The position numbers were made by a program, and so were the translations under genes. Shown here one piece after another: positions 10,196 through 21,125 of a DNA stretch of 64,000 nt (position 1 is its first letter; each line of letters begins with the position of its first letter). The notes below the pieces were generated by a model, which made no database searches, had not been told where the DNA came from, and worked only from the letters and a program-made list of their open reading frames with translations. The stretch is from Sorghum bicolor (Eukaryota > Streptophyta > Magnoliopsida > Poales > Poaceae). The stretch covers positions 17,616,398-17,680,397 of the forward strand of contig NC_012875.2 in NCBI RefSeq assembly GCF_000003195.3, given 5' to 3'.

Positions 10196-13100
10196 ATGTC
10201 GATCTCTGACCTCGATCAAGAGAACGTCATCCCCGTGACGGAGGCCAACCTCAAGGATGAGCAAAAGCAAGCTATTGCCCAAGCCATGGAAGAGTTCAAG
10301 CAGCAATGCCTGAGGTCTTTCAGCATAAACAGGAGCGGCGAAGTGGTCCAGAAAGATGCACTGCCGGCACCACGGCAGGTCACCTTTGACGCCAATCCTG
10401 GCAAGCTTCAAGATATGGTTGACAATGCCATCAATCGAGCGTTGATCAACCAAGCTGGTGTACTGTCTAATACGGTTTTCAACGCCGTGGCAAGAACTTT
10501 CAAGGAAGGACAAATCCCGCCAAATTATGTGGGGCCCTCCCATCATCAGCCAACGGCACCAGAGGTCACGGCTCCATCGGCTGCCTTGACGAATGCAAGT
10601 GCACAGTCTGCCGTCCCTCCAAGTACATTGGGGACTACTGGTGCACTATCTATGCCGATGGCAACCAACCCACAAATTCCAGTTGGGCAGCATAAACTGA
10701 CAACAGATATGTTGGCATCGGCAATGTCAGGGTTAACTCTTCCTCCCAACTGGTGGGGTTATGGTATGCCTCCAGAGTTGACGCCGGGAACATCACAAAT
10801 AACTGACATGAGGGGCAAAACTCCTATGACATCGGCACCTCCCAATGCGCCGGTGAACCAGAGTCCTCGGTATACCACAACTACTACTGCAAGGCCTCAC
10901 ACTGGGAATCCTCAAGATTCAATGTTTCAGATGCCCAACGCATCGGCAGAGTCAATGCTGATGCAACAGAGGCCTATGGCCCAATCGGGGTATGTCAATT
11001 CAACGACGGTACCCAATTACCAATCATCGGCAGCACCTATGCCGATGAACGCTAATAATGGATGGCTTGGACAGCAAGCCTTTCCACAATCGCCCCAGCA
11101 GGGTTATCAGACTACAGGGTTCCAGCAAGGGCAGGTCTATCCCGGGTTCCAAGGTTAGGGGATTCCCAACCAGCCAATGAATTTTGGACAGCAACTCGGA
11201 GGACAGCCAATCGGTGGACAGCAGTTTGGTAGTCCGCAGATTGGAGGACAGGTGACCAATACAATGTTCCATGCAGGTCACGTCCCGAACAGACACGTGG
11301 AGGTTCGCCACCAAGTGCCAGATCCGCAGCCGCCTCATCGGCAAGATGCCGATGCATATTGGGCCGATAAGATTGCTGAAGTAATGAGGGAACAGTTTGG
11401 GATAAAACCCAAGGTCAACACTTATTCTTATCAGACACCGTATCCTCCCGCGTATGATTTGATCCCGCTTCCACATCGGTACAAGGTACCGGATTTTACA
11501 AAGTTTTCCGGACAGGACGACACGTCAACCATGGAGCATGTCAACAGGTTCATTATTCAATGTGGAGAGGCTGGTAACAGGGACGAATTGAGGGTTCGTC
11601 TATTTTCATCATCATTGTCTGGATCGGCCTTTACTTGGTTCATATCATTACCTCCCAACTCAGTAATTACTTGGGCCGATCTAGAGAAGCAATTCCACAA
11701 ATACTTCTTCTCGGGGGTTCATGAGAAGAAGATCACCGACTTGGTCAAGTTGAGGCAACGTAATGATGAGTCGGTTGAGGGATTTGTGCAGAGGATACGA
11801 GAGGTCAAGAATAAATGCTATAGCCTGGTTCTGGATGATCGGCAGCTAGCCGATTTGGCTTTCCAGGGTTTGTTGCCACATATCAGGGATAAGTATGCCT
11901 CTCAGGAGTTCGAAAGTTTAAGTCATTTGGTGTAGAAGATTTCTGATCAAGACATCAAGCCTTTCGAGCCTAAGAGGGCATGGAATAAGAAAGTGTCATT
12001 TGTTGATGAAGCAACAAGCTCAGATTCTGATGAAGAACCGGTAATCGGTTTGGCAGAGTGGGTAAAAAACAAGAAGCTGATGTCTTGTCCTTTTGGGCAG
12101 AAGGAACCGGAGAAGTTTGCTTTTGACACCGCTAAGGCTGATAGGATATTTGACTTTCTACTTCAGGAAGGTCAGATCAAACTGTCACCTAACCATGTGA
12201 TCCCATCGGCAGAAGAGTTGAAGAGGATGAGATATTGCAAGTGGCATAATGCAACTTCCCATGACACCAACGAGTGCAAAGTATTCAGACAGCAGCTGCA
12301 ATCGGCTATAGAGGCAGGGAGAATCAAGTTTGACAGTTCCAAAGCCCAGAAGCCGATGAAGATAGACCAACATCCTTTCCCGACAAACATGTTGGATGCT
12401 AAGGGGAAGGCTAAGGTCTTAACATCGGAGACAGCTGAGAGGAGTGCATCGGTAGATCCTCAGCATCAAGTTACTACTGCCGATGCAAGAAGTAAAGGCT
12501 TGGTCCAGGAAGGAACTAGCTCAGGAAGGCTTCCTCGATCCGGTATCGTCATAACTCATAGAAGGCCTCGAGAGAAATGGCAACAACGGGAAGATCGGTA
12601 TCGGCGCCAGCAGGAAGATTATCTACGGGAAGAAGAAAGACGCCGACAGGAGTGGAATCGGCACAGGGATCATTGGAATTGTCCATTCTTCATCCATTGT
12701 TGGGAGGAAAATATCAAGCTTCCTACTGTCAGAGACTGCCCTGAGTGCAACGGTTATGATCGGTACGATAGGATCGATCGGCATTATCATAATGATGAAC
12801 GGCGATTTAATGGGCCGATCAGAGGAAGGGTGTCAGTTCATGACCGGCTGGGGGGCAGATTTAGTGGGCACAACAGACTTAGTGACCGTGTCCAGTATTT
12901 TCCCAGGAACCAAGAAGAGCTCGGGGAAATGGCTGATGCGCGGGTTCCCGATGAATTCATATTTTGCAGGGATGCTAACACGCACCGTATGGAGTCAAGG
13001 GAGAACCGACGCCCGACGGCAAAGCAAAGACCACTTCCTCCATGGTGCCCTGGAGGATTAACCAAGACACAGAAAAGGAGATTGCAACGTGAGAGGCAAG

Positions 13101-13843
13101 AAGAGCTAAACAAGGGAGAGAACTCTGGAAGTCGGCAGCCGTCAGACACTAAGAGGGAAAGTCCATCGGCAGACGTCAACATGGTCTTCATGTTGCCGAT
13201 GGAGTTTCTTGCACCAGCCAGCGATGATGAGGTGGAATTTTCTGATCAAATAGCTCAGTTGGCTCTGGATCCGATGACGGCTATCTTTGAGAAACCTGCC
13301 GATGACGAGAGGCAGCATCTTAAAGCCCTGTTCCTCAAAGGAAGGGTTGATGGGCAGCCAATGACCAAGATCCTAGTTGATGGTGGAGCTGCTATTAATA
13401 TTATGCCGTATGCAGTATATCGGAAGCTTGGGAAAGGGGATCAAGATTTGACCAAGACCGATATGATGCTCAAAGACTTTGAAGGAAACGTGTCTCCAGT
13501 CAAGGGGGCGATATGTGCAGAATTGACCATCGGCAGTAAAACCTTGCCGACAACTTTTTTCGTGATCAGCGGAAAAGGTGCTTACAACTTATTATTGGGA
13601 AGAGATTGGATTCATGCCAATTGTTGTATCCCATCTACAATGCATCAGTGCTTGGTTCAGTGGGTAGGTGACAAGATTGAGATTGTCCCAGGAGATTCTT
13701 CTTATGTTATCGCATCGGCAGAAGCGGATACTTACGAAAGGACCAGGTGCATTTCAGGAGAAGTTTGGGAGAAAGATTTTCTCAAAGTTGCCGATTATGA
13801 GATTCCACCGATCCAAGCAGTCGGTTCTGATGACGGTTTCTAA
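10196..13843 (+). pseudogene. gag-pro: Element B gag-protease frame with two amber stops
   Basis: One frame from the ATG at 10196 to TAA at 13841-13843, interrupted only by TAG at 11156 and TAG at 11933. The N-terminal part is Pro/Gln/Ser/Thr-rich. A retrotransposon-gag domain spans about 11490-11935. Two Cys/His clusters follow (near 12240 and 12690-12755, the latter with CPFFIHC...CPEC). The aspartic protease has DGGA at about 13379-13390. Both stops sit where CAG would be a simple one-base ancestor; they could instead be read-through sites, since each is followed by open frame, but the gag core spans the gap. The stop TAA overlaps the pol ATG by one base (TAATG). Confidence 0.88.
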
Positions 13844-16800
13844 TGGATAGATTCGCCGATGATGGAAAATTAGGCCAGGGGTTCACATCGGCCGATGATT
13901 TGGTAGAAGTAGATATAGGTAGTGGTGATAAGCCTAGGCCTACTTTTATTAGTGCTAAATTAGATCCTGAGAGTAAGCGACAATTGACTAGTTTGTTAAA
14001 GGAATATAAAGATTGCTTTGCTTGGGATTATACAGAGATGCCTGGTTTAGACCGATCAATTGTTGAACATCGGTTACCCATCAAGTCTGGATTTCGGCCA
14101 CATCAGCAACCAGCCCGCCGATGTAATCCTAACATTCTACCTGATATTAAAGCCGAAATCACTAAACTTATTGAAGCTAAGTTTATTCGGCAGTGTCGGT
14201 ATGCCGAATGGATTTCCAATGTTGTTCCGGTTTACAAGAATAACGGGAAGCTTCGGGTGTGCATTGATTTCAGGAATCTCAATAAAGCTACGCCGATGGA
14301 TGGATACCCAATGCCTGTCGCCGATCTACTAGTTGACGCCGCGGCTGGTCATCGGGTCATCAGCTTCATGGATGGTAATGCAGGTTATAATCAAATATTC
14401 ATGGCGGAGGAGGATATTCCAAAAACCGCATTCAGATGTCCTGGTCATGTTGGGCTATTTGAATGGATAGTCATGACTTTTGGGTTGAAGAATGCTGGTG
14501 CTACTTATCAAAGGGCTATGAATTTTATATTTCATGAGTTCATCGGCAAGCTCGTAGAGATTTATATTGATGATGTGGTGGTTAAGTCTGGAGATTTCTC
14601 AAAGCATCTTGCCGATTTACAAAAAGTGTTAGAGTGCACAAAGAAGCATGGATTGAAGATGAATCCCAACAAGTGTGCATTTGGTGTATCGGCAGGGCAG
14701 TTTCTTGGTTTCATGGTACATCAGAGGGGTATTGAAATTAGTCGAAGATCTATTGATGCCATCAATAAAATAGTGGCCCCTACCAACAAAATCGAGCTCC
14801 AATCCTTGATCGGCAAGGTAAATTTTATCAGGAGATTTATATCGAATTTGTCTGGTAGGATTCGCGCTTTCAGTCCTCTTCTTAAATTGAAAGCCGATCA
14901 AGAGTTTATTTGGGGAGAAGAACAGCAGTTGGCTCTAGATGAAATCAAGAAGTATCTAGTAAATCCTCCAGTTCTAGTTCCACCTCAACAAGGGAAGCCC
15001 TTCAGATTGTATTTATCTACCGATGGATCGGTTATCGGTTCAGCCTTAGTTCAAGAATTTGAAGGGAAAGAAAGGGTAATTTATTATTTGAGTAGGAGGT
15101 TGATTGATGCTGAAACCAGGTATTCGGCCATTGAGAAATTATGCTTATGCTTATATTTTTCATGTGTCAAGCTGAGACATTACCTGTTATCGGCCGAATG
15201 CACTGTTATTTGCAAAGATGACGTGGTCCGATACATGCTATCTATGCCGATTATGAGTGGTAGGATCGGTAAATGGATTTTAGCGCTGTCGGAGTTCGAT
15301 TTGCGTTACGAATCGGCTAAGGCAGTCAAAGGGCAAATTATGGCCGATTTTGTGACTCAGCATTACGGTCTAGTGGAAACCTTGGAAATTGTACCCTGGA
15401 CGCTCTTCTTTGATGGATCTACCTGTGACCGGGGGGCAGGAATCGGCATTGTATTAGTTTCCCCTAAGGGGAGGAAGTATGAGTTCTCCTTGCCGATTGT
15501 TGCCACATCAACAAATAATCAGGCTGAGTATCAAGCTCTGATCAAGGGATTGGAGCTGTTAAGAGAAGTTCGTGCTGATGCTGTTGAAATATTCGGGGAT
15601 TCTATGTTGGTTATAAATCAATTGGCCGGAAGCTATGAATGCCGAAGTGAAGTTCTCATAACTTATTTCGAGAGAAGTATGCAACTGTTAAAGGAATTCA
15701 AGGATTTCCGATTGGAGCATGTCCCCCGATTGCATAATGAAGACGCTAATCGGTTAGCTCAGCATGCCTCGGGATATCAGCCAATGATTAATGCGACATC
15801 GGCAGTCGGTGCCGGTGATTGGAGGAAAGAAATTATTGATTATCTAAAAGATCCATCCAAAAAAGTTGAAAGACGGGTTCGATTTCAAGCAACCAAGTAT
15901 GTGCTCCTTGAAAATGAATTGTATTATCGAACTATCGACGGAATTCTTCTCCGATGCTTGGGTGATGATGAAGCTAGAAGTTTGATGGGGGAAATCCATG
16001 AAGGAGTGTGTGGAGCGCATCAGTCAGCTTTTAAGATGAAGTGGATGATTCGAAGGAATGGATATTTTTGGCCAACCATACTTGAAGATTGTTTTAAATA
16101 TTTCAAGGGATGTCAAGGTTGTCAGAAGTTTGGTAATATCCAGAGAGCGCCCGCATCGGCTATGAACCCTATAATAAAGCCTTGGCCGTTCCGGGGATGG
16201 GCCATCGATCTGATCGGCCAGATTTATCCACCATCTAGCAAAGGGCATAAGTTCATTCTAGTTGCCACTGACTATTTCACTAAGTGGGTTGAAGCTATTC
16301 CTTTGAAGAAAGTCACATCGGCCAATATGATTGATTTTGTGAAGGAGCATATTATTTACCGATTTGGGATTCCTCAAACGGTTACTACCGATCAGGGCAC
16401 CATGTTCACATCGGGGGAGTTCGATGGATTCGCAATCGGTATGGGAATTAAAGTACTGAATTCTTCTCCATATTATGCTCAAGCCAATGGGCAGGCCGAA
16501 GCGTCTAACAAAGGAATTATCAAGCTTATTAAACGAAAAATTGAAGAAAATCCTAAGCGGTGGCATACATTATTAAATGAAGCATTGTGGTCTTATCGGA
16601 TGGCTTGTCATGGATCAACCAAGGTATCACCCTATCAATTGGTGTATGGACATGATGCAGTGTTGCCTTGGGAAATTAAGGCTGGATCTAGGCGATTATC
16701 TTTTCAAGATCAATTAACTTCCGATGGTTATGCCACTTCGATGACCGATGAATTGGACGATCTAGCAGGGCATCGGTTAAAAGCTTTAATGAATATAGAA

Positions 16801-17076
16801 GAAAATAAGAAGAGAGTTGCTAGATGGTATGATAAGAAAGTAAAGGCTAAGGAGTTTGCCGATGGGGATTTAGTATGGAAGTTGATTTTGCCAGTTGGGA
16901 CTAAAAGTTCGAAGTTTGGGAATTGGTCTCCTAATTGGGAAGGTCCTTATCGGATAAGGCACTCGGCTCCTGGTAATGCCTATATTCTGGAAACTCTCGA
17001 AGGAGTTGAATTTCCCAGAGCATTAAATGGCAAATATTTAAAGAAGTATTACCCCAGCATATGGGTCGATGCATAA
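13843..17076 (+). CDS. pol: Element B pol: reverse transcriptase, two RNase H domains, integrase
   Basis: 1,077 codons, fully open. Reverse transcriptase spans about residues 100-290 with the catalytic box YIDDVVVKS. A first, degenerate retroviral-type RNase H follows (about 380-480). A second RNase H (about 505-640) keeps its four acidic residues in FFDGS, QAEYQ, GDSM and NEDAN. Integrase (about 690-960) has an HHCC finger ending CQGCQKF and DDE in IDLIGQ, TTDQGT and QAEASN, with no chromodomain. The second, archaeal-like RNase H defines the Tat clade. The ATG overlaps the gag-protease stop by one base and is in the -1 frame, suggesting termination-reinitiation or frameshifting. It converges with the antisense gene that ends at 17342. 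Confidence 0.95.
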   Translation: MDRFADDGKLGQGFTSADDLVEVDIGSGDKPRPTFISAKLDPESKRQLTSLLKEYKDCFAWDYTEMPGLDRSIVEHRLPIKSGFRPHQQPARRCNPNILPDIKAEITKLIEAKFIRQCRYAEWISNVVPVYKNNGKLRVCIDFRNLNKATPMDGYPMPVADLLVDAAAGHRVISFMDGNAGYNQIFMAEEDIPKTAFRCPGHVGLFEWIVMTFGLKNAGATYQRAMNFIFHEFIGKLVEIYIDDVVVKSGDFSKHLADLQKVLECTKKHGLKMNPNKCAFGVSAGQFLGFMVHQRGIEISRRSIDAINKIVAPTNKIELQSLIGKVNFIRRFISNLSGRIRAFSPLLKLKADQEFIWGEEQQLALDEIKKYLVNPPVLVPPQQGKPFRLYLSTDGSVIGSALVQEFEGKERVIYYLSRRLIDAETRYSAIEKLCLCLYFSCVKLRHYLLSAECTVICKDDVVRYMLSMPIMSGRIGKWILALSEFDLRYESAKAVKGQIMADFVTQHYGLVETLEIVPWTLFFDGSTCDRGAGIGIVLVSPKGRKYEFSLPIVATSTNNQAEYQALIKGLELLREVRADAVEIFGDSMLVINQLAGSYECRSEVLITYFERSMQLLKEFKDFRLEHVPRLHNEDANRLAQHASGYQPMINATSAVGAGDWRKEIIDYLKDPSKKVERRVRFQATKYVLLENELYYRTIDGILLRCLGDDEARSLMGEIHEGVCGAHQSAFKMKWMIRRNGYFWPTILEDCFKYFKGCQGCQKFGNIQRAPASAMNPIIKPWPFRGWAIDLIGQIYPPSSKGHKFILVATDYFTKWVEAIPLKKVTSANMIDFVKEHIIYRFGIPQTVTTDQGTMFTSGEFDGFAIGMGIKVLNSSPYYAQANGQAEASNKGIIKLIKRKIEENPKRWHTLLNEALWSYRMACHGSTKVSPYQLVYGHDAVLPWEIKAGSRRLSFQDQLTSDGYATSMTDELDDLAGHRLKALMNIEENKKRVARWYDKKVKAKEFADGDLVWKLILPVGTKSSKFGNWSPNWEGPYRIRHSAPGNAYILETLEGVEFPRALNGKYLKKYYPSIWVDA

Positions 17077-17341
17077 AAGTTTAGGTGCCGATAACACTCC
17101 TATCGGCTGGATTTAAATGTTTGGGGGCAGACTTAATGTTTCAAAAGATGCCGATAACAGTCTTATCGGCTAGACTAAAAGCTAAAAGCGGGGAAACAAA
17201 GGTGTATTGCCGATGAAAGCTTCAAATGTTCAGCAGCGCTTGGATTGCCGATATGGCGCGCAGCCGGATCTGATTGGCTGTCTCTATCTCTTTGATATCA
17301 TCATCGGCAGAACCTTCTATCGGCTTCAGCTTCCTCTTCAG
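17077..17341 (+). other. Element B convergent 3' region with two GCCGAT/ATCGGC dyads
   Basis: Lies between the pol stop and the stop of the antisense gene. Two near-identical blocks each contain GCCGAT, nine bases, ATCGGC: 17087-17107 and 17150-17170. Each can form a 6-bp stem. Between them is a purine run TTGGGGGCAGA resembling a second polypurine tract. Possibly a bidirectional 3'-end or plus-strand priming region. Confidence 0.5.
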
Positions 17342-20300
17342 CTACAGCGCTTTGCGAACGTGGACGTTTCGTTCTTGTTCAAGGTGCTTGATGGTCTCCG
17401 GCAGTTGACTCTCTTCTTGCTGAGCTTGGGACAGAGCATCCTCTACTTGCTTGAGTTCGGCCAATAGAGCTTCTCTTTTTGCCGACAGATCAGATACTTT
17501 CTGCTTCAGTACCTCACCCGAGGACTTTAAGGTGCCGATGTTCTTATGTTTTTCATCGGCTAAGAGTTTTTCTTTCATCGTCTCCTCAGAAAGCTGAATT
17601 TGAGCGGCTCTATCGGCAAGGCGTCGAGTGGCTCTCTGGTACTGTAGCTGGCGGCTTTCTAGGTGTGCAGCATGGAAGAGGGTTTCTTCAGCATCGGCAG
17701 GAATTTGGCCTCTAAGGGTTTTGAACAGGGCCTTGGCTGGGTCAGAATCGTTGACCAGTTGAGCTGTGTCTTGATGAAGTATGGCCGATAGCTCCTCCAG
17801 CTTAGCCCTGGTTTCTGCCGATACGGTCCCAATTGCCCGAGAGGAACTTGCTTCTTCACCTTCTTCTTCGAAGATATCAATGGCGAAGGAGAATAAGCTA
17901 TCGGGAGAATCTTGTTCCTGAAAATGAGAATGAAATAAGTCATTTTTATGGTCAAAGCTTCGGCAGACGATGCTGGTTGAAAAATCGGATGACTTACTTG
18001 TTTCAAAGCAATTTCTTGCCTTTGACTCAAGGATACCGATGGAACTACAGGCTGATCGGCAAATGTTGCCGATGGAACGATATCGCCTGAAAGAAGACAG
18101 GAAGGGTTATGAGACTAAATGAGAATAAGTTTATCGGCGGAAGTATTGTTGAGATATGTTACCCGGAGGAGGAACAACAGTTGTCTGAGTTGGGGAAACC
18201 GCCGATGATATAACTGGACCTGCCGGGCCAGTTGTTTGTTCACCCACGTCAGCTGATGTACCTTCTGTTTGAAGTTCTTCCTGCTGGGGTTCTTCCATCT
18301 GTGGTGTTTCCTGCATTGGTTGGGGAGATGGTGCTTGCTGTGTCTGAACTTCTGGAGAAGAAGGGGAAGATTCCACCGGGATTGGAGATACCGGAGGAGG
18401 AGGGGGAGTTGCCACTTTCTGGCGCTTTGTTCCAGCCTTAGCACCTTGGGTGCCCTTCCTCTTTGGCTGGCTAGACTTGGGGGCATCGGTACCTTGGCGT
18501 TTGGCTTTTGCCGATGCACCAGCTTGCTGCAACAACAAAAAGGAGTTTATGAGCACAGATAGCCGATACGAAGACAGTCAGCATAAATGAAAAGGGTTTG
18601 GCAAATTGCCTTGAAAGCTTGCGCCAGAGTGGAAGCAGCTACCGTTGGCGATGTTTGAGTTTTCCTGGTGGTAACTTTCTTGAGGCGCGCACCCCGATGC
18701 ACGATGGAAGCCAGAGTGGGAGCATTGTGGCCGATTGAGGAGATCGGACCTGATGGGAACAAGTCGATCGGCTTGCCACTCCTGCTAACCGATGGGGGGG
18801 TGTTGTCAACCTACAAAGGGAATACAGGGGTGAGTTACCGATGGAAATAGTATTGGAAAATGAGACATCGGTTTAAAATACATACAGTGTCGTCAGGGAC
18901 TTCGTATTCGGGGTCGATCATGCCGCGGTATGAGAGGGCCGATCTGCAGAATAGATTCTCTTTCCATTCTGCCCACCATAGCTTGTATGCCTGAGTGATA
19001 AAGGCAGCTGGAACCCATTCTGACAGATCTACGTCTGTATCGGCATTTGGTGGTAGCTGGGCTACTCGAATCCACTCGAGAAGGTTGGTGATGGGTTCTC
19101 TGGGCTTTATCACATCGGCATAAGGAAGCGCAATCGGCAACTGGCCGAAAGCTAGCTGGCGAGCTAATGCCGATGGATTGTAAAATTCATAGGTTTGGGG
19201 AGAGGTTTTTGTGCTACCAAAGAAATTCACTGGTATGGCTCTGGGAGTCACAATTGCCATCATCACCTCATTATCCCTGTCAAGAGCTTCATCAAATGGA
19301 TTGAAGGTTAGAGGGAGCATGCTGTCTGGGTCATCATAGGCCAGCCATGGTCGTTCATCTCTGGCCAATCCCTCATACAGAGTCTCGAAGAATCGGCCGA
19401 TCTGATCCGGATTGTTCCCTGAACCGGGTAAGACTATAACGGCTTCGCCAAAGTTTAAGGGGGCACGCGTTGCTGATTCCTCTTCACCCAACACATGATT
19501 TTCGGCTATATCTCTTGGGAAGTGCTGTGAGAACAAGTTGAAATCAAGGCGCTTATGCAGGTGCAGATTGAGCCACATATTAATAAACCACCAGGGGCCT
19601 CCCAAGTTGCCGATGGATTGGCCAAGCAGGAGTTTCTGGGCTACCTGATGAAGAAGGTGGTAAACAGCGCTGAGCAAATATCGGCCGAGAGGAAATTGGC
19701 CACCGCTAGCCAGTCTTTCTGCTACCGATAGATAGACAGAAGTTGGTCCTGCCGATCGACCACAGAATACAAACTTGTCCAGCCACATATTCAGAAAGGT
19801 GGTTTGCTCCTTTATGGTGACAGGCCCTCTCCCGCGGTACTTCTGGATGTACCCTGACCAACCGCCGATAGCGCGAGTCTCCACTTTGGCACTGGGGGCG
19901 GTATCAAAAAAGTGGGTGCTATCGACAGAAGATATATCTAGTCCAGTGAGCATGGCTACATCGGCAAGGGTAGGAGAAGCAGGGCCGTGGCCAAAAACAA
20001 AAGCATTGAGGGTATCTGACCAAAAATAAGACGCAGCTATCAACAGCGACTCGTTCTTGTGCATATCGGCAATGGATAGCCTGATGCATTGGACTAGCTT
20101 CCTTTCACCCCACTGGACTTCATTCGAATTACTGACTCTTAAGAACCAGTCTTTCCACCCTACAGTAGGGCTGGGCCAAGAGCGAAAGGTGTCTTTCCAC
20201 AGATCTAAAGAAAAGTTTTCGGCTCTAAAGGGAATCCTGTTGGTTTCTGCATTAATAAGGTCGGTTGGATCTGGATTCCCTAGAGGGCCGAGGCACTGAA

Positions 20301-20486
20301 GGTGTGGTTGATCGGTAGGGATGACAATTTTGTTGGACAACTCCTAGTGTTTTGGGGAATAAAATACAAAGAAAAAGAAAAAGGAAGATATTCAGTAAAA
20401 TGAATCGCAGATGAACAGAAATGCGAGAAAAGGTACAGGAGATGAGATGGAAATCTGACCTCAGGGACGACGAAGCCAATGGCCAT
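17342..20486 (-). CDS. Antisense six-exon gene inside element B: plant mobile domain protein with coiled-coil tail
   Basis: Minus-strand exons by my reading: 20486-20460, 20343-18886, 18810-18610, 18526-18163, 18086-17998, 17917-17342. They join to 905 codons ending TAG with no internal stop. Introns are 75-116 bp, GT-AG except intron 3 (GC-AG), and every junction preserves frame; the donor CAA/GTAAGT at 17997 is near-perfect. Exon 2 carries a plant mobile domain (about residues 60-330) with PTLADVAMLTGLDIS, a WLDKFVF block and GGPWWFINMWL. Exon 4 has a basic PKRKG...KRQK patch like a nuclear signal (about 583-599). Exon 6 is a Glu/Lys/Gln-rich coiled coil (about 730-890). Plant mobile domain proteins such as Arabidopsis MAIN and MAIL1 act in the nucleus in gene expression and transposon silencing. 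Introns can persist because the gene is antisense to the element's RNA. A TATA box lies 149 bp upstream. Antisense extra ORFs are known in Tat elements. Function here is inferred. Confidence 0.85.
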
Positions 20487-20634
20487 CTTGTCGTGAAGAG
20501 GACGTTGGAGGGCACCGGAGTTGATGAAGAGGAATGCTTGTCGGAGATCTTGAGGGTTGTAAATGGCGCCACCGCTAGAAAAGCAAAGTTGGATGGTAGA
20601 ATGGTGTAATGGGGGAGGAGTACCCAAGAAGGAA

Positions 20635-20644
20635 CTATTTATAG
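20635..20644 (-). promoter_or_regulatory. TATA box of the antisense gene
   Basis: CTATAAATAG on the minus strand. About 149 bases downstream is the first ATG (20486) in good context (A at -3, G at +4). No other ATG intervenes by my reading. Supports a dedicated antisense promoter separate from the LTR. Confidence 0.7.
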
Positions 20645-21111
20645 GACAAGATGGGCAAGGGCAAATCTGACTTATCTCTCTGCCGCATCCGAGAAGCCTG
20701 AGGGTACTCAGGTGGATATGGTAACTGTTCGCACGGTAATCCAGGGATTGTGCAGGTGATTTGACGGGAAGCGGTCATTATCTAAAGATATTTTACTGTG
20801 CGAGATCTCCTGGTCGGTCCATCGGCGATATTCTATAACGGTCATCTTGCCGATGGGCGGATAGAGCGGAGGTAACCGTTTTTGCAAGTATCCTGGTCAG
20901 AGCATCGGCAGATCTTTGTAACGGTATTGTTGCCGATGTACGACCAAGGAAGATGCCCGTTTAGGAAGTTGGGGATTTCGAGGAGTCTGCGGAGGATTAG
21001 GATCAGAGTTGTCCGGATTGAGGTTGTCGGTTGCCAGATTAGGAGCATTAATTACGGAGAAGGCATCATTACTGCAGAGAATTTCGGAGCATTAATAGTT
21101 TTATACTCCGA
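20645..21111. other. Element B region between antisense promoter and polypurine tract
   Basis: About 470 bp with no gene. It would contain the upstream control region of the antisense gene. GCCGAT/ATCGGC-type hexamers recur here too. Confidence 0.4.
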
Positions 21112-21125
21112 AACTGGGGGGCATG
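21112..21125 (+). other. Element B polypurine tract
   Basis: AACTGGGGGGCATG directly before the 3' LTR start TGTTGACA. Confidence 0.75.

Noticed and set aside
11156..11935. The two TAG codons in element B gag as natural read-through signals
   Set aside because: Two in one gag gene, one right after the gag core, each one transition from CAG; read-through stays possible but decay is simpler.
18527..18609. Intron 3 of the antisense gene as a sequencing error of a GT donor
   Set aside because: GC-AG introns are a known minor class and the phase fits exactly; alternative GT sites nearby break the frame.
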